The notes under the pieces were generated by a model. It was given only the letters and a program-made list of their open reading frames with translations, ran no database searches and was not told where the DNA came from. DNA of 64,000 bases from Saccharothrix deserti (lineage in GTDB: Bacteria > Actinomycetota > Actinomycetes > Mycobacteriales > Pseudonocardiaceae): contig NZ_VKAB01000018.1 of the NCBI RefSeq assembly GCF_009769385.1, forward strand, positions 1 through 64,000, given 5' to 3'. The translations under genes were made by a program, and so were the position numbers. Shown piece after piece: positions 51,085-60,423 of this stretch. Position 1 is the stretch's first letter; each line of letters opens with the position of its first letter.

Positions 51085-52666
51085 GCGCGTTCCAGCGGGC
51101 CCTCACATCCCGGTGCTGATCGCCGGCGGTGGCGTGACCGGTCTGTCGGCGGCGGTGTTCCTCGCCTGGTACGGCGTGCCGACGCTGCTGGTGGAACGCC
51201 ACCGCGAGCCGTTGACCGATCCGAGGGCCCGCGCGCTCAACCCACGCACCATGGAGCTCTACCGCGCCGTGGACCTGGAGGACGCCATCCAGGAGGTGCG
51301 GTCGCCGATAGCCGGCCACGGTGTCGTCGCGCACGCCGAGACCCTGGCCGGCCCGGAACTCATGCGGCTGCCCTGCCGCATGGACGACAACACCACCGCG
51401 CTCAGCCCGTGCGGGTGGGTGGCCATCGACCAGAACCAGCTCGAACCGGTGCTGCGCGACCGTGCCGTGTCGGCCGGGGTGGACGTGCGGTACGGCACCG
51501 AGGTCGTGGCGGTGGACGACGGACCGGACGGCGTCGTCGCGTTGCTGCGTTCCCACCGCACGGGACACGAACAACCCGTGCGCGCCGACCACCTCGTCGC
51601 CGCCGACGGGGCGCGCAGCCCCGTCCGCCGCATGCTCGGCATCGGGCACGACGGTCCGGGGACGCTCGCGCGCAAGGTGAACGTCTACTTCGACGCCGAC
51701 TTGAGCGAACCGTTGCGCGGGCGCAAGGTCGTCGTGATGACCCTGCGCAACTCCGCCGTGCACGGCTTCCTCACCTCGATCGACGGCGAGAAGCGCTGGC
51801 GGTTCGCCATCTCCCTGGCACCCGACGACGACACCGCGCCCAGCGAGAACCGGTGCGCCGCACTGGTCCGGGCGGCCATCGGCGTGGACGACCTGCCGAT
51901 CGTCATCGACCGGGTGTCCGACACGCCGTGGGAGATCTCGGGCCACGTCACCCACCGGATGTGCGCGGGCCGCGTGTTCGTCGCCGGCGACGCCGCCCAC
52001 ACCATGCCACCGGTCGGCACGTTCGGCGTGGCGACCGGCGTGCAGGACGCGTTCAACCTGGCGTGGAAGATCGCCCTGCACCACCGGGGCCTGGCCGGAC
52101 CCGGACTGACGGCCAGCTACGAGACCGAGCGCCTGCCCGTGGCACGGCAGACGACCCGGTTGACCGTGGAGCGGTACTGCCTGGTCAACGGCGGCCCCGG
52201 CGACGCGCGCGAGAGCGCCGTGCGCCAGCGGATGATGATGTTCGGCTACACCTACCCCGCCGGCGCGTTCGTGCCCGACGACGCCACGCCGCACCTGGTC
52301 GAAGACCCCGACCACCCCTCCGGCGCACCGGGCACCCGGGCACCGCACGTCCCGCTGGAACACGACGGCAGGCCCACATCGCCCACCGACCTGATGGGCC
52401 GGGGCTTCGCACTCCTGACCGGCCCCGGCGGCCCCGGCTGGGACCGGATCGCGGCCGAGGTCGCCGACCGATCCGGTGTCCCCGTCGAACACCACCGGAT
52501 CGGCCCCGCGTTGCGCGACCCGACAGGTACCTTCACCCGCCGATACGGGATCACCGACGACGGCGCGGTCCTGATCCGCCCGGACGGCTTCATCGCCTGG
52601 CGCACCCCGACCGCCACCGACGCCCACACCCTCGCCGAAGCGGTCGACCGCGTGCTGTTCCGCTGA
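51077..52666 (+). CDS. FAD-dependent aromatic polyketide hydroxylase
   Basis: 529 residues of the PHBH-type flavoprotein monooxygenases. The dinucleotide fold is I-A-G-G-G-V-T-G-L, the FAD/NADPH D-G motif A-A-D-G-A-R-S-P-V-R-R, and the G-D motif V-F-V-A-G-D-A-A-H-T-M-P-P. The C-terminal thioredoxin-like domain is present, as in TcmG/OxyS-type hydroxylases. It corresponds to whiE ORFVIII, although in S. coelicolor that gene is divergent whereas here it is the last gene of the operon. ATG 51077 overlaps the cyclase stop. Converges on argG 32 bases away. Confidence 0.9.
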   Translation: MGERVPAGPHIPVLIAGGGVTGLSAAVFLAWYGVPTLLVERHREPLTDPRARALNPRTMELYRAVDLEDAIQEVRSPIAGHGVVAHAETLAGPELMRLPCRMDDNTTALSPCGWVAIDQNQLEPVLRDRAVSAGVDVRYGTEVVAVDDGPDGVVALLRSHRTGHEQPVRADHLVAADGARSPVRRMLGIGHDGPGTLARKVNVYFDADLSEPLRGRKVVVMTLRNSAVHGFLTSIDGEKRWRFAISLAPDDDTAPSENRCAALVRAAIGVDDLPIVIDRVSDTPWEISGHVTHRMCAGRVFVAGDAAHTMPPVGTFGVATGVQDAFNLAWKIALHHRGLAGPGLTASYETERLPVARQTTRLTVERYCLVNGGPGDARESAVRQRMMMFGYTYPAGAFVPDDATPHLVEDPDHPSGAPGTRAPHVPLEHDGRPTSPTDLMGRGFALLTGPGGPGWDRIAAEVADRSGVPVEHHRIGPALRDPTGTFTRRYGITDDGAVLIRPDGFIAWRTPTATDAHTLAEAVDRVLFR

Positions 52667-52698
52667 AGCTGCTCCGCTGAACCGGGAGGTGACGCCGG

Positions 52699-54144
52699 TC
52701 AGTCGTTGCCGGACTCCATGGCGACGTGGTCGAGCAGCTCGTCGTCGGCCGTTTCGCCGCGGGAGGCGATCGCCTCGGCTCCGCCCTCGGGCATCGCGCC
52801 GATCAGCTTGGTCGGCGTCACCGGGGCGGCGCCGATCAACATCGTCTGCCTGCTGCCGACCATGCCGAGCCCGGCGTACTGCTCGAGCTTGGCGCGGGAG
52901 TCGGCGATGTCGAGGTTGCGCATGGTCAGCTGGCCGATGCGGTCGACCGGGCCGAACGCGGAGTCCTCGGTCCGCTCCATGGAGAGCTTGTCCGGGTGGT
53001 AGCTGAACGCGGGGCCGGTGGAGTCGAGGATCGAGTAGTCGTCACCGCGACGCAGGCGCAGCGTCACCTCGCCGGTGATCGCCGTGCCGACCCAGCGCTG
53101 CAACGACTCGCGCAGCATCAGCGCCTGCGGGTCCAGCCAGCGGCCCTCGTACAGCAGCCTGCCCAGCTTCCGGCCCTCGTTGTGGTACGCGGCGAGGGTG
53201 TCCTCGTTGTGGATCGCGTTGACCAGCCGCTCGTAGGCCACGTGCAGCAGCGCCATGCCCGGCGCCTCGTAGATGCCGCGGCTCTTGGCCTCGATGACCC
53301 GGTTCTCGATCTGGTCGGACATGCCGATGCCGTGCCGGCCGCCGATGGCGTTGGCCTCCAGCACCAGGTCGACGGCGGAGGAGAACTCCTTGCCGTCGAT
53401 CGTCACCGGCCGGCCCTGCTCGAAGCCGATCGTGACGTCCTCGGTGACGATCTCGACCTCGGGGTCCCAGAACCGCACGCCCATGATCGGGTCGACGATC
53501 TCGATGCCCGTGTCGAGGTGTTCGAGCGCCTTGGCCTCGTGCGTCGCGCCCCAGATGTTCGCGTCGGTGGAGTACGCCTTCTCCGTGCTCGCCCGGTACG
53601 GCAGGTCACGGGCGAGCAGCCACTCGGACATCTCCTTGCGGCCGCCGAGCTCGGTGACGAAGTCGGCGTCCAGCCACGGCTTGTAGATCCGCAGGGAGGG
53701 GTTGGCGAGCAGGCCGTAGCGGTAGAACCGCTCGATGTCGTTGCCCTTGTAGGTGGAGCCGTCGCCCCAGATCTGGACGTCGTCGTCGAGCATCGCGCGC
53801 ACCAGCATGGTGCCCGTGACCGCCCGTCCGAGCGGGGTGGTGTTGAAGTAGGCACGGCCGCCGGACCGGATGTGGAACGCACCGCAGGCCAGCGCCGCGA
53901 GGCCTTCCTCGACGAGGGCCGCCCGGCAGTCGACCAGTCGGGCGAGCTCCGCGCCGTACGACTCGGCGCGCCCCGGCACCGAGTCGATGTCCGGCTCGTC
54001 GTACTGGCCGATGTCCGCCGTGTACGTGCACGGCACCGCGCCCTTCTCACGCATCCACGCGACCGCCACCGAGGTGTCGAGGCCACCGGAGAAGGCAATG
54101 CCGACGCGTTCGCCGGCGGGGAGGGAAGTGAGCACCTTGGACAC
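52699..54144 (-). CDS. argG: Argininosuccinate synthase
   Basis: About 481 residues of the longer (E. coli-like) ArgG class. It ligates citrulline and aspartate at the expense of ATP in arginine synthesis. The ATP-binding P-loop reads A-F-S-G-G-L-D-T-S at about 18-26; other conserved segments are Y-T-A-D-I-G-Q-Y-D-E-P, Y-K-G-N-D-I-E-R-F-Y-R-Y and G-R-H-G-I-G-M-S-D-Q. GTG 54144 is the likely start; an in-frame ATG at 54180 would put a probable regulatory dyad inside the gene. It is not next to other arg genes, as is common for this ArgG class. Confidence 0.95.
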   Translation of the reverse strand: MSKVLTSLPAGERVGIAFSGGLDTSVAVAWMREKGAVPCTYTADIGQYDEPDIDSVPGRAESYGAELARLVDCRAALVEEGLAALACGAFHIRSGGRAYFNTTPLGRAVTGTMLVRAMLDDDVQIWGDGSTYKGNDIERFYRYGLLANPSLRIYKPWLDADFVTELGGRKEMSEWLLARDLPYRASTEKAYSTDANIWGATHEAKALEHLDTGIEIVDPIMGVRFWDPEVEIVTEDVTIGFEQGRPVTIDGKEFSSAVDLVLEANAIGGRHGIGMSDQIENRVIEAKSRGIYEAPGMALLHVAYERLVNAIHNEDTLAAYHNEGRKLGRLLYEGRWLDPQALMLRESLQRWVGTAITGEVTLRLRRGDDYSILDSTGPAFSYHPDKLSMERTEDSAFGPVDRIGQLTMRNLDIADSRAKLEQYAGLGMVGSRQTMLIGAAPVTPTKLIGAMPEGGAEAIASRGETADDELLDHVAMESGND

Positions 54145-54154
54145 GATCCGAATT

Positions 54155-54170
54155 ATGCACGGCGCTGCAT
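54155..54170 (-). promoter_or_regulatory. Possible ArgR (ARG-box) site upstream of argG
   Basis: ATGCA-CGGCGC-TGCAT is a perfect 5-bp inverted repeat ten bases ahead of the argG start. TGCAT/ATGCA half-sites are typical of ArgR boxes. The adjacent minus-strand TAATTC could be a -10 element. Confidence 0.4.
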
Positions 54171-54192
54171 GGTCATTCACAACGGGGGTCCT

Positions 54193-54340
54193 CTACACCG
54201 CCGACAGCCACTCGGTGATGCCCTCGACGACGACCGGGTCGACGTGGTGCGGCCCACCAGGGACGACGACCGGATCGTGCTCATAGGTGACGCCGCCCAC
54301 CCCGTCGACGCGGGACAACCGCGACCCGCGCTTCGGCGAC
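54193..54340. pseudogene. Degenerate coding remnant, ambiguous strand
   Basis: On the plus strand the segment near 54258-54305 encodes D-R-I-V-L-I-G-D-A-A-H-P, the FAD-binding G-D motif of aromatic hydroxylases. On the minus strand 54193-54290 encodes V-V-V-P-G-G-P-H-H-V-D-P-V-V-V-E-G-I-T-E-W-L before a stop, resembling the end of an alpha/beta-hydrolase. Neither reading extends into a full domain. At least one is chance overlap; the DNA is probably a relic of a lost gene. Confidence 0.35.
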
Positions 54341-54371
54341 GGACCCGTGCTCGCGTCCCCCGCGCGGCCGT

Positions 54372-54404
54372 GAACCGGGGCGGTGCTGGTCACCGCCCCG
54401 GTTC
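54372..54404 (-). terminator. Terminator after the DHA2 exporter gene
   Basis: GAACCGGGGCGGTG (54372-54385) pairs perfectly with CACCGCCCCGGTTC (54391-54404), loop CTGGT. It lies 9 bases beyond the exporter stop. Confidence 0.75.
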
Positions 54405-54413
54405 GTCGTGGCC

Positions 54414-55862
54414 CTACGCCGGGCTTTCGGCCTTGCCGCCGTTGACCATGAGGGAACCGGCCACCGCCACCACGGAGAGGATCGCCGCGAGCAGGATCGC
54501 CCTGTGCATGCCGCCCGTCTCGGCGCTCACCGCGGGCTGACCGGCCAGGGCCAGTTCGGCGGCACGCGCGCTCATCACGCTCACCAGCAGTGCCACACCC
54601 GCCGCGGCGGCGAGCTGCTGGGTCGTGCTGAAGATGGCACTGCCGTGGGCGTAGAGCCGGGCCGGCAGGGCACCCAGACCCGCGGAGAACAGCGGGGTGA
54701 ACGAGAACGCCAGCCCCAGGCTCAGCACGAGGTGGAACACCAGGACCAGCGCCGCGGGCGTCGAGCCGTCGAAACCGGTCGCGAACCACAGGGACGCGCT
54801 GGTGGCCACCGTGCCGACGATGAGCAGCAGGCGCGGGCCCACCCGGTCGTAGAGCCGGCCGACGAACGGCGACAGCAGGCCCATCAGCAGGCCGCCGGGC
54901 AGCAGCAACAGGCCGGTGGCGAGCGGGTCGAGCCCGAGGACGTTCTGGGTGTAGATCGGCAGGATCGTGGCGATGCCGAGCAGCAGGCCCATCATGACCA
55001 TCATCAGGGCGCTGGCCACCGTGAACGTGCGGAAGGCGAACGTCCGCAGGTCCAGCAGGGCGCGTTCGCGGCGCTGGAGCGACACCTGGCGCAGCACGAA
55101 CGCCGTGATGCCCACCACGCCCACCGCGAGCGCCCCCCACAGCGTGGCGGCGGACCCGCCGTCAGCGTGCCCGATGCTCGACAGGCCGTAGACCAGTCCG
55201 CCGAAGCCGAACACCGACAGCACGACCGACAGCACGTCGATCGGCGCGCCGGTCGCCTCGCCGATGCGCGTCACCCGGCGCAGGCCCAGGACCAGCGCCG
55301 TCACCGAGATCGGCAGCACCGCCCAGAACGTGGCGCGCCAGCCGAACAGGTCCAGCAGCACACCCGACACCGTCGGACCGATGGCCGGCGCGACGGAGAT
55401 GACGATGGAGATGTTGCCCATCACCGCGCCGCGGCGCTCGGCCGGGACCAGCGTCATCACCGTCGTCATCAGCAGCGGGAGCATGATCGCGGTGCCGGAC
55501 GCCTGCACGACGCGCGCCGTGAGCAGCACCGCGAAGCCCGGCGCCAGCGCCGCGAGCAGGGTGCCCGCGCTGAACAGGCTCATCGCCACGCCGTACAGCG
55601 TGCGCGTCGGCACCCGTTGGATCAGGAAGCCGGTGATCGGGATGACCACCGACATCGTCAACAGGAAGCCGGCCGTGAGCCATTGGCCCACTGCGGCCGT
55701 CACGTGCAGTTCCGTCAACAGCACCGGCAGTGCGACGCCCATGATCGTCTCGTTGAGGATGACCACGAACGTGGCCACGAGCAGCACGCCGATCGCGGCG
55801 CGGTCGCCGCGGCCGAGTGCGGGCGGCGACGCCACGGCGTCGGACACACCTGCGGAAGTCAT
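54414..55862 (-). CDS. DHA2-family MFS drug exporter
   Basis: About 482 residues with 14 predicted membrane helices. Helix 1 has N-E-T-I-M-G-V-A-L-P, the first characteristic motif of the 14-helix drug/H+ antiporters; motif C (proline-rich antiporter helix) is A-P-A-I-G-P-T-V-S-G; W-R-A-T-F-W-A-V follows it. ATG 55862 has GGGGGA about nine bases upstream. Lincomycin-resistance LmrB/FarB-type exporters belong here. No regulator is adjacent; the substrate is unknown, though the pigment operon is 1.7 kb away. Confidence 0.87.
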   Translation of the reverse strand: MTSAGVSDAVASPPALGRGDRAAIGVLLVATFVVILNETIMGVALPVLLTELHVTAAVGQWLTAGFLLTMSVVIPITGFLIQRVPTRTLYGVAMSLFSAGTLLAALAPGFAVLLTARVVQASGTAIMLPLLMTTVMTLVPAERRGAVMGNISIVISVAPAIGPTVSGVLLDLFGWRATFWAVLPISVTALVLGLRRVTRIGEATGAPIDVLSVVLSVFGFGGLVYGLSSIGHADGGSAATLWGALAVGVVGITAFVLRQVSLQRRERALLDLRTFAFRTFTVASALMMVMMGLLLGIATILPIYTQNVLGLDPLATGLLLLPGGLLMGLLSPFVGRLYDRVGPRLLLIVGTVATSASLWFATGFDGSTPAALVLVFHLVLSLGLAFSFTPLFSAGLGALPARLYAHGSAIFSTTQQLAAAAGVALLVSVMSARAAELALAGQPAVSAETGGMHRAILLAAILSVVAVAGSLMVNGGKAESPA

Positions 55863-56013
55863 GCGAAAAATCCCCCAGAAGCAAAACGGATGCGAGAAAG
55901 GGCGACGACGCCCATCGTCCTCAACACTACCCGCGCGGATCATGATGCATCCACACGTTTCCGCCGCCGGCGAACCGCGGCGGAGCCCGGTTCACCGAGG
56001 TGTCCACGCGGTA

Positions 56014-56457
56014 TCAGGGGTGATAACGGTCGGCGACCTCGGTGATCTCGCCTCGTGAGTCGAAGGTGAGCATCGGCGCGTAGGGGGAGTAGTACGAGCC
56101 GCTGGTGAAGTCCTGCCGGGTGCACGGGACCAGCCCCAAGCCGTTGCCGTCGAGTCGGAGCCCCGAGGCGGAGTTCGGCGTGCACCCCAGCGGCGTCCGG
56201 AACGCGGCCCCGGCGGCGATCCGCGTCGTCGTGGTCACCTCGGAGGTCGGCTCGGCCGTGGTGTTGTTGCTCTCCGCGGGCACGATCCGCGCGGGCGCCC
56301 AGGTGATGGAGGTGTTGTCCATCCTCCTGATCAGGGCCACGCCCACCGGCGGCAGGGTGCGGGCGGCAGTCGTCCCCACCGGAGGAGCCGGCTGTGCGGG
56401 CTGTGCGGGCGGAATCTCCCGGGCGGGAGGAGCCGGAGCCGGCGGGGACGTCGTCAC
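56014..56457 (-). CDS. Proline-rich hypothetical protein
   Basis: About 147 residues from GTG 56457. Residues 1-40 are Pro/Ala-rich, followed by a Thr-rich stretch and a compact C-terminal part with two Cys (G-C-T-P, V-P-C-T) and aromatic residues (S-Y-Y-S-P-Y-A-P-M-L-T-F). The open frame extends further upstream to 56587, giving Ala/Thr/Ser-rich sequence like the end of a signal peptide, but offers no start codon there. The true N-terminus may therefore be lost or frameshifted. It follows the GT4 gene on the same strand. Function unknown. Confidence 0.45.
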   Translation of the reverse strand: MTTSPPAPAPPAREIPPAQPAQPAPPVGTTAARTLPPVGVALIRRMDNTSITWAPARIVPAESNNTTAEPTSEVTTTTRIAAGAAFRTPLGCTPNSASGLRLDGNGLGLVPCTRQDFTSGSYYSPYAPMLTFDSRGEITEVADRYHP

Positions 56458-56590
56458 GACCGCGCTGCCCCCGGTCGGTGCGGTGGTCGTGGCGGACGCC
56501 GACGTGGTCGGAGCCGGTGTGCTCGCAGCGGTGAGCCCCCAGACCGCCGACCCTGAACGCGTCGTGCGCCCGCTCCCACCGTGGAACTAC

Positions 56591-57790
56591 TCAATCCAGC
56601 CCGCGGATCAACTTCGCGCCGTCCTGACCACCCGCACCGTTCTCGCTCCAGCCCGGGACAACACCGTCCACAGTGGACAAGCGAGACGCCGGGCGGCGGA
56701 GGGGCGACCGGCTCGGCGGCACCGCGGCCAGGTCCGGGCTCACCGGCTCGGTCGTCTGCCACGGCCTGGCGACGGCCCTCCGGTAGATCTGCTCGTAGCG
56801 GGCGGCCATCAGGTCGACGTCGAACCGCCGGACCGCCTCGGCGCGACACCGGTCGGCCGACAACTCGCCGACCCGGCGCAACGCCTCGACCAGCGACGCG
56901 TGGTCGTCGCACACGAAGCCGGTCTCACCGTGCGCGACCACTTCCGGCACGGAACCGCGGCGGCAGGCGATCACGGGGGTGCCGCAGGCCATCGCCTCGA
57001 CCATCACCATCCCGAACGGTTCGTCCCAGCGGATCGGGAACAGCAGGCACCGTGCGGCGGTCAGCAGTTCCAGCTTGCAGGCGCGATCGACCTCACCCAG
57101 CCACTCCACGCCCCGGCCGAGCAGTGGCGCGACCTCGCGGTGGAAGTACTTCTGCTCCTCCGGCTCACGGCACTTGGCCGCGATGCGCAGGCGGACACCC
57201 GCCTCGGCGGCGGCCGCGATCGCCTGCGGTATCCCCTTGTCGGGTGTGGTCCGCCCGAGGAACAGCGCGAAGTCCTCCTTGTCGCGCCGGAACGGGAAGC
57301 GGCCGACCGGGATCGCGTTGTGCACGGTGCCGGCCCAGTCGAGGTCCACGGCGAGCCGCCGTTGCGCGTCCGAGATGGCCACGAGGTGCACGCTGCGGCC
57401 CAGTCTCCGGTAGTAGCAGCCCATTTCACCGGTCACCGGCCCGTGGGCGGTGACCACGGTGGGCACCGGGCGGCCGCGGGCCAGCAGTGGTCCGGCCAGG
57501 CTGTGGTCGTGCACGACGTCGATCTCCAGCTCGCACAGGATGTCGGGCACCGCGGCGGCGTGCACCACCTCCGGCAGGGCCTGCCCCAACCGGTCCGGCT
57601 GGGGGTTGTCCGACGTCGCCACGAAGTCGGCGGTCGTGCCGTTGGCGCCGACCCCGATGACGGTCACGTGGTGGCCTCGGGTGATCAACCGGTCCACCAG
57701 GTCGGCGCACATCGACTCGATGCCGCCGTACGCGGCGGGTGGCAGTTCGAACCAGGGTGGAGCGATCATCGCGATGCGCAGCGGGTCCAT
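56591..57790 (-). CDS. GT4-family glycosyltransferase
   Basis: 399 residues of the GT-B fold. N-terminal A-Y-G-G-I-E is the acceptor-side Gly-rich loop; V-V-H-D-H-S is conserved; F-L-G-R-T-T-P-D-K-G starts the donor domain; and P-F-G-M-V-M-V-E-A-M-A-C-G-T-P-V-I carries the E-x7-E donor motif. The last ~45 residues are a Ser/Pro/Arg-rich tail without conservation. The ATG at 57790 directly abuts the TAG of the debranching-type gene (57793-57791), implying a two-gene operon in maltodextrin, trehalose or surface-glycan metabolism. Confidence 0.85.
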   Translation of the reverse strand: MDPLRIAMIAPPWFELPPAAYGGIESMCADLVDRLITRGHHVTVIGVGANGTTADFVATSDNPQPDRLGQALPEVVHAAAVPDILCELEIDVVHDHSLAGPLLARGRPVPTVVTAHGPVTGEMGCYYRRLGRSVHLVAISDAQRRLAVDLDWAGTVHNAIPVGRFPFRRDKEDFALFLGRTTPDKGIPQAIAAAAEAGVRLRIAAKCREPEEQKYFHREVAPLLGRGVEWLGEVDRACKLELLTAARCLLFPIRWDEPFGMVMVEAMACGTPVIACRRGSVPEVVAHGETGFVCDDHASLVEALRRVGELSADRCRAEAVRRFDVDLMAARYEQIYRRAVARPWQTTEPVSPDLAAVPPSRSPLRRPASRLSTVDGVVPGWSENGAGGQDGAKLIRGLD

Positions 57791-59941
57791 CTAGCTCGAC
57801 CTCCCGTCCGGGCCGGTGTAGGCGTCGGCGGCCTCGAGGACCAACTCGACGTCGTCGGGCAGACCGCTCACCCTGACGTCGTCACCGTTGATCTCCACGG
57901 AGACCCGCGCGCCGACCATCGGCACGCCGTCGAGGGCTAGCGGTACGAACGACTCGGGCAGCACGGGCGACAACCACACGCGGCGGTGCGGCGCGTACGG
58001 ATGCACACGCAGCAGCACGCGCAGCAGGTGCACGGGTGTGGCCGAGGCCCAGGCCTGGGGCGAGCACGAAGTCGGGTACGGAATCGGTTCCGGGTACTCG
58101 GCGCGGTCGAAACCGCACAGCAGTTCGGGCAGCCTGCCGCCGAACGCCTCGGCCGCGTCCAGGATGGCGGTGGCCACCCGCTGCGCGCCCTCCACGAAGC
58201 CGTACCGCATGAGCCCGTCCGCGACGATGGCGTTGTCGTGCGGCCACACGGAACCGTTGTGGTAGCTCATCGGGTTGTACGCGCCCATGTCCGAGGAGAG
58301 GGTCCGCACGCCCCAACCGGTGAACATCTCCGGCGAGAGCAGGGACTCGACGACCCGCTCGGCCTTGTCGTCGTCCACGATCCCGCTCCACAGGCAGTGG
58401 CCGACGTTCGAGGTGAGGGCGTCCACCGGTCGCTTGTCACCGTCGAGGGCCACCGCGTAGCGGCCGAGTCCGGGCAGCCAGAAGCGCTCGTTGAACAGTT
58501 CCTTGAGCCGCGCCGCGCGGTCCCGCCAGTACCGTGCGCCGTCCGGGTCGCCGAAGTCCTCGCACAGGCAGGACTTCGCCAGGTAGGCGGCGTAGACGTA
58601 GCCCTGGACCTCGCACAGCGCGATCGGTCCCCGCGCGATCCGGCCGTCGGCGAAGTTCACCCCGTCCCAGGAGTCCTTCCAGCCCTGGTTGGCCAGTCCG
58701 CGCTCGGTCGCGCGGTGGTACTCCACGAACCCGTCACCGTCCCGGTCGCCGTACCGCTCGATCCACTCCAGCGCGCGGTCGACGTGCGGGATCATCGCCG
58801 CCACCTGGTCGCGGTCGATGCCCCACCTCGACAGCTCGCCCAGCAGCACCACGAACAGCGGCGTGGCGTCCGCGGTGCCGTAGTAGATGTTGCTGCCGCC
58901 CAGCGCCAGCGAGACGTCGGGGCCGAAGCGCATCTCGTGCAGGATGCGGCCGGGTTCCTCCTCGCTGTTCGGCTCGACCCGCACGCCCTGGTGGTGGGCC
59001 AGCGTCCGCACCGTCCCGAGTGCCAGGTTGGGGTCGATGGCCAGCGACATCAGCGAAGCCAGGATCGAGTCGCGGCCGAACAGCGTCATGAACCAGGGGG
59101 CGCCCGCGGCGACCGCGATGTCCGAAGGGCGCTCCGGGTCGAAGATCCTCAGCGCGCCCAGGTCCTGCCTGCTGCGCTGCAGCGTCGCGGCCAGCGCCGG
59201 TTTGCCCGTGTACCTCAGGACGGGGACGGCCTCGTGCCACACCCTGGCGCGCAGGACCGGCACCGACTCGTCGATGGGGCGCTCGGGCGGGTACATCGAT
59301 TCCGTCGCCTCGCCGTCCACCACGGGTTGCACGGTCACGCTCGTCTTCCACTCCCCCCTCGGGGGGATCACCACGCGGAACGTGAGCGTGGACGGTGAGT
59401 ACTCGGCCCCGTCCGCGCGCACCCGGATGCCCCGGCTCTGGTCCTCCAGCAGCCGGCTGAGGTGCAGTCCGTCCGGTGCGACCTCCGAGCGGTGCTCCCC
59501 CAGTTCGCGGACCCGGCCTTCCTTGACCGCGAACAGGTCCGCGAAATCCGCCTCCACGTGCACCGTCAGCACGTGCGAGACGGGTTCCCGGCCGAAGTTG
59601 CGCAGCACGAAGTCCTCGCGCATACCCGCTCCGACGTACCGCTCGCGACGCACCAGGAGCGTGCTCTCGGCATCGCGCTTGCGGGGCCGTCCACGACCGA
59701 CGAACGTCATCCGGAACGGGTCCGGCGCGATCGTCGTGATGTGCTCCACGGTCGCGCCGTCCACGCGCAAGGACCAGCCGGACACGATCCGGGCGTCCTG
59801 GAAGAACGTGCCCTGAGCGGCGGCACCGTCCACTTCGCCGTTGTTGCCGCACACGCAGAACGACGTTCCGTGGACCAGCGTCACAGTGTCGGACGACAGC
59901 ATGACGGGTTCGCCGTCGAATGCCCAACCACCGTCGGTCAT
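57791..59941 (-). CDS. Amylo-alpha-1,6-glucosidase / glycogen-debranching-type protein
   Basis: 716 residues. The N-terminal domain (about 1-220; G-N-N-G-E-V-D-G-A-A-A-Q-G-T-F-F-Q-D-A-R) is the glycogen-debranching N-terminal type, and the C-terminal (alpha/alpha)6 barrel (about 270-700) contains A-G-A-P-W-F-M-T-L-F-G-R-D-S, W-K-D-S-W-D and Y-H-N-G-S-V-W-P-H-D-N, matching GH63/GH133-like glucosidases with acidic catalytic residues. Start ATG 59941 with GGAGG eight bases upstream; longer in-frame starts lack an RBS. Immediately followed by the GT4 gene. Confidence 0.85.
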   Translation of the reverse strand: MTDGGWAFDGEPVMLSSDTVTLVHGTSFCVCGNNGEVDGAAAQGTFFQDARIVSGWSLRVDGATVEHITTIAPDPFRMTFVGRGRPRKRDAESTLLVRRERYVGAGMREDFVLRNFGREPVSHVLTVHVEADFADLFAVKEGRVRELGEHRSEVAPDGLHLSRLLEDQSRGIRVRADGAEYSPSTLTFRVVIPPRGEWKTSVTVQPVVDGEATESMYPPERPIDESVPVLRARVWHEAVPVLRYTGKPALAATLQRSRQDLGALRIFDPERPSDIAVAAGAPWFMTLFGRDSILASLMSLAIDPNLALGTVRTLAHHQGVRVEPNSEEEPGRILHEMRFGPDVSLALGGSNIYYGTADATPLFVVLLGELSRWGIDRDQVAAMIPHVDRALEWIERYGDRDGDGFVEYHRATERGLANQGWKDSWDGVNFADGRIARGPIALCEVQGYVYAAYLAKSCLCEDFGDPDGARYWRDRAARLKELFNERFWLPGLGRYAVALDGDKRPVDALTSNVGHCLWSGIVDDDKAERVVESLLSPEMFTGWGVRTLSSDMGAYNPMSYHNGSVWPHDNAIVADGLMRYGFVEGAQRVATAILDAAEAFGGRLPELLCGFDRAEYPEPIPYPTSCSPQAWASATPVHLLRVLLRVHPYAPHRRVWLSPVLPESFVPLALDGVPMVGARVSVEINGDDVRVSGLPDDVELVLEAADAYTGPDGRSS

Positions 59942-60423
59942 CGCCTGCCTCCTCTCGCCGCCGGACAACGGGCTGCCGAACCGTGGTGGCCTTTCGCGTC
60001 CCGGGCGCTTCTCCCGTCCGACCAGGTCCACGACGGATGCCACCCAGCGGAACCGCCAAACCCCCGCACACCCTTGGGGGACGTTGGCAGCACTGAGAGA
60101 AACCGACTGCCACCCGATCGTGGCGGTCTCAGGGTCGAGAGCCCGGCGAGTCCACAGTGGTGCGTGCGGACAGTGTCGGTTTCGCTACCGTTCGACATCT
60201 CCCAGTCGGGTCGACACCGTTGTCATCCGAGCCCGACGGGGCCTGGTTCCCGCGATCGGCGTCTTCGGTTCTCCCGGGCCCGGCGCTAGAGTGTTGTCCG
60301 GCGCTCAGGAGCGCCGCCGGTCCGCGGAAAGGGCTGCAAGCCCACCTGGTTCACCTGTTCGTCCACGTGATGACGCCTCTTCTCACCCGGCGTGCGGACC
60401 CCCGGGCACGAGAGGGGATCGTC
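59942..60423. other. Divergent intergenic region
   Basis: About 480 bases between the debranching-type gene and the ankyrin gene. It should contain both promoters. I see no strong operator; an open frame continuing upstream of 60424 gives non-conserved sequence and includes an ATG at 60370 without an RBS. Confidence 0.4.
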
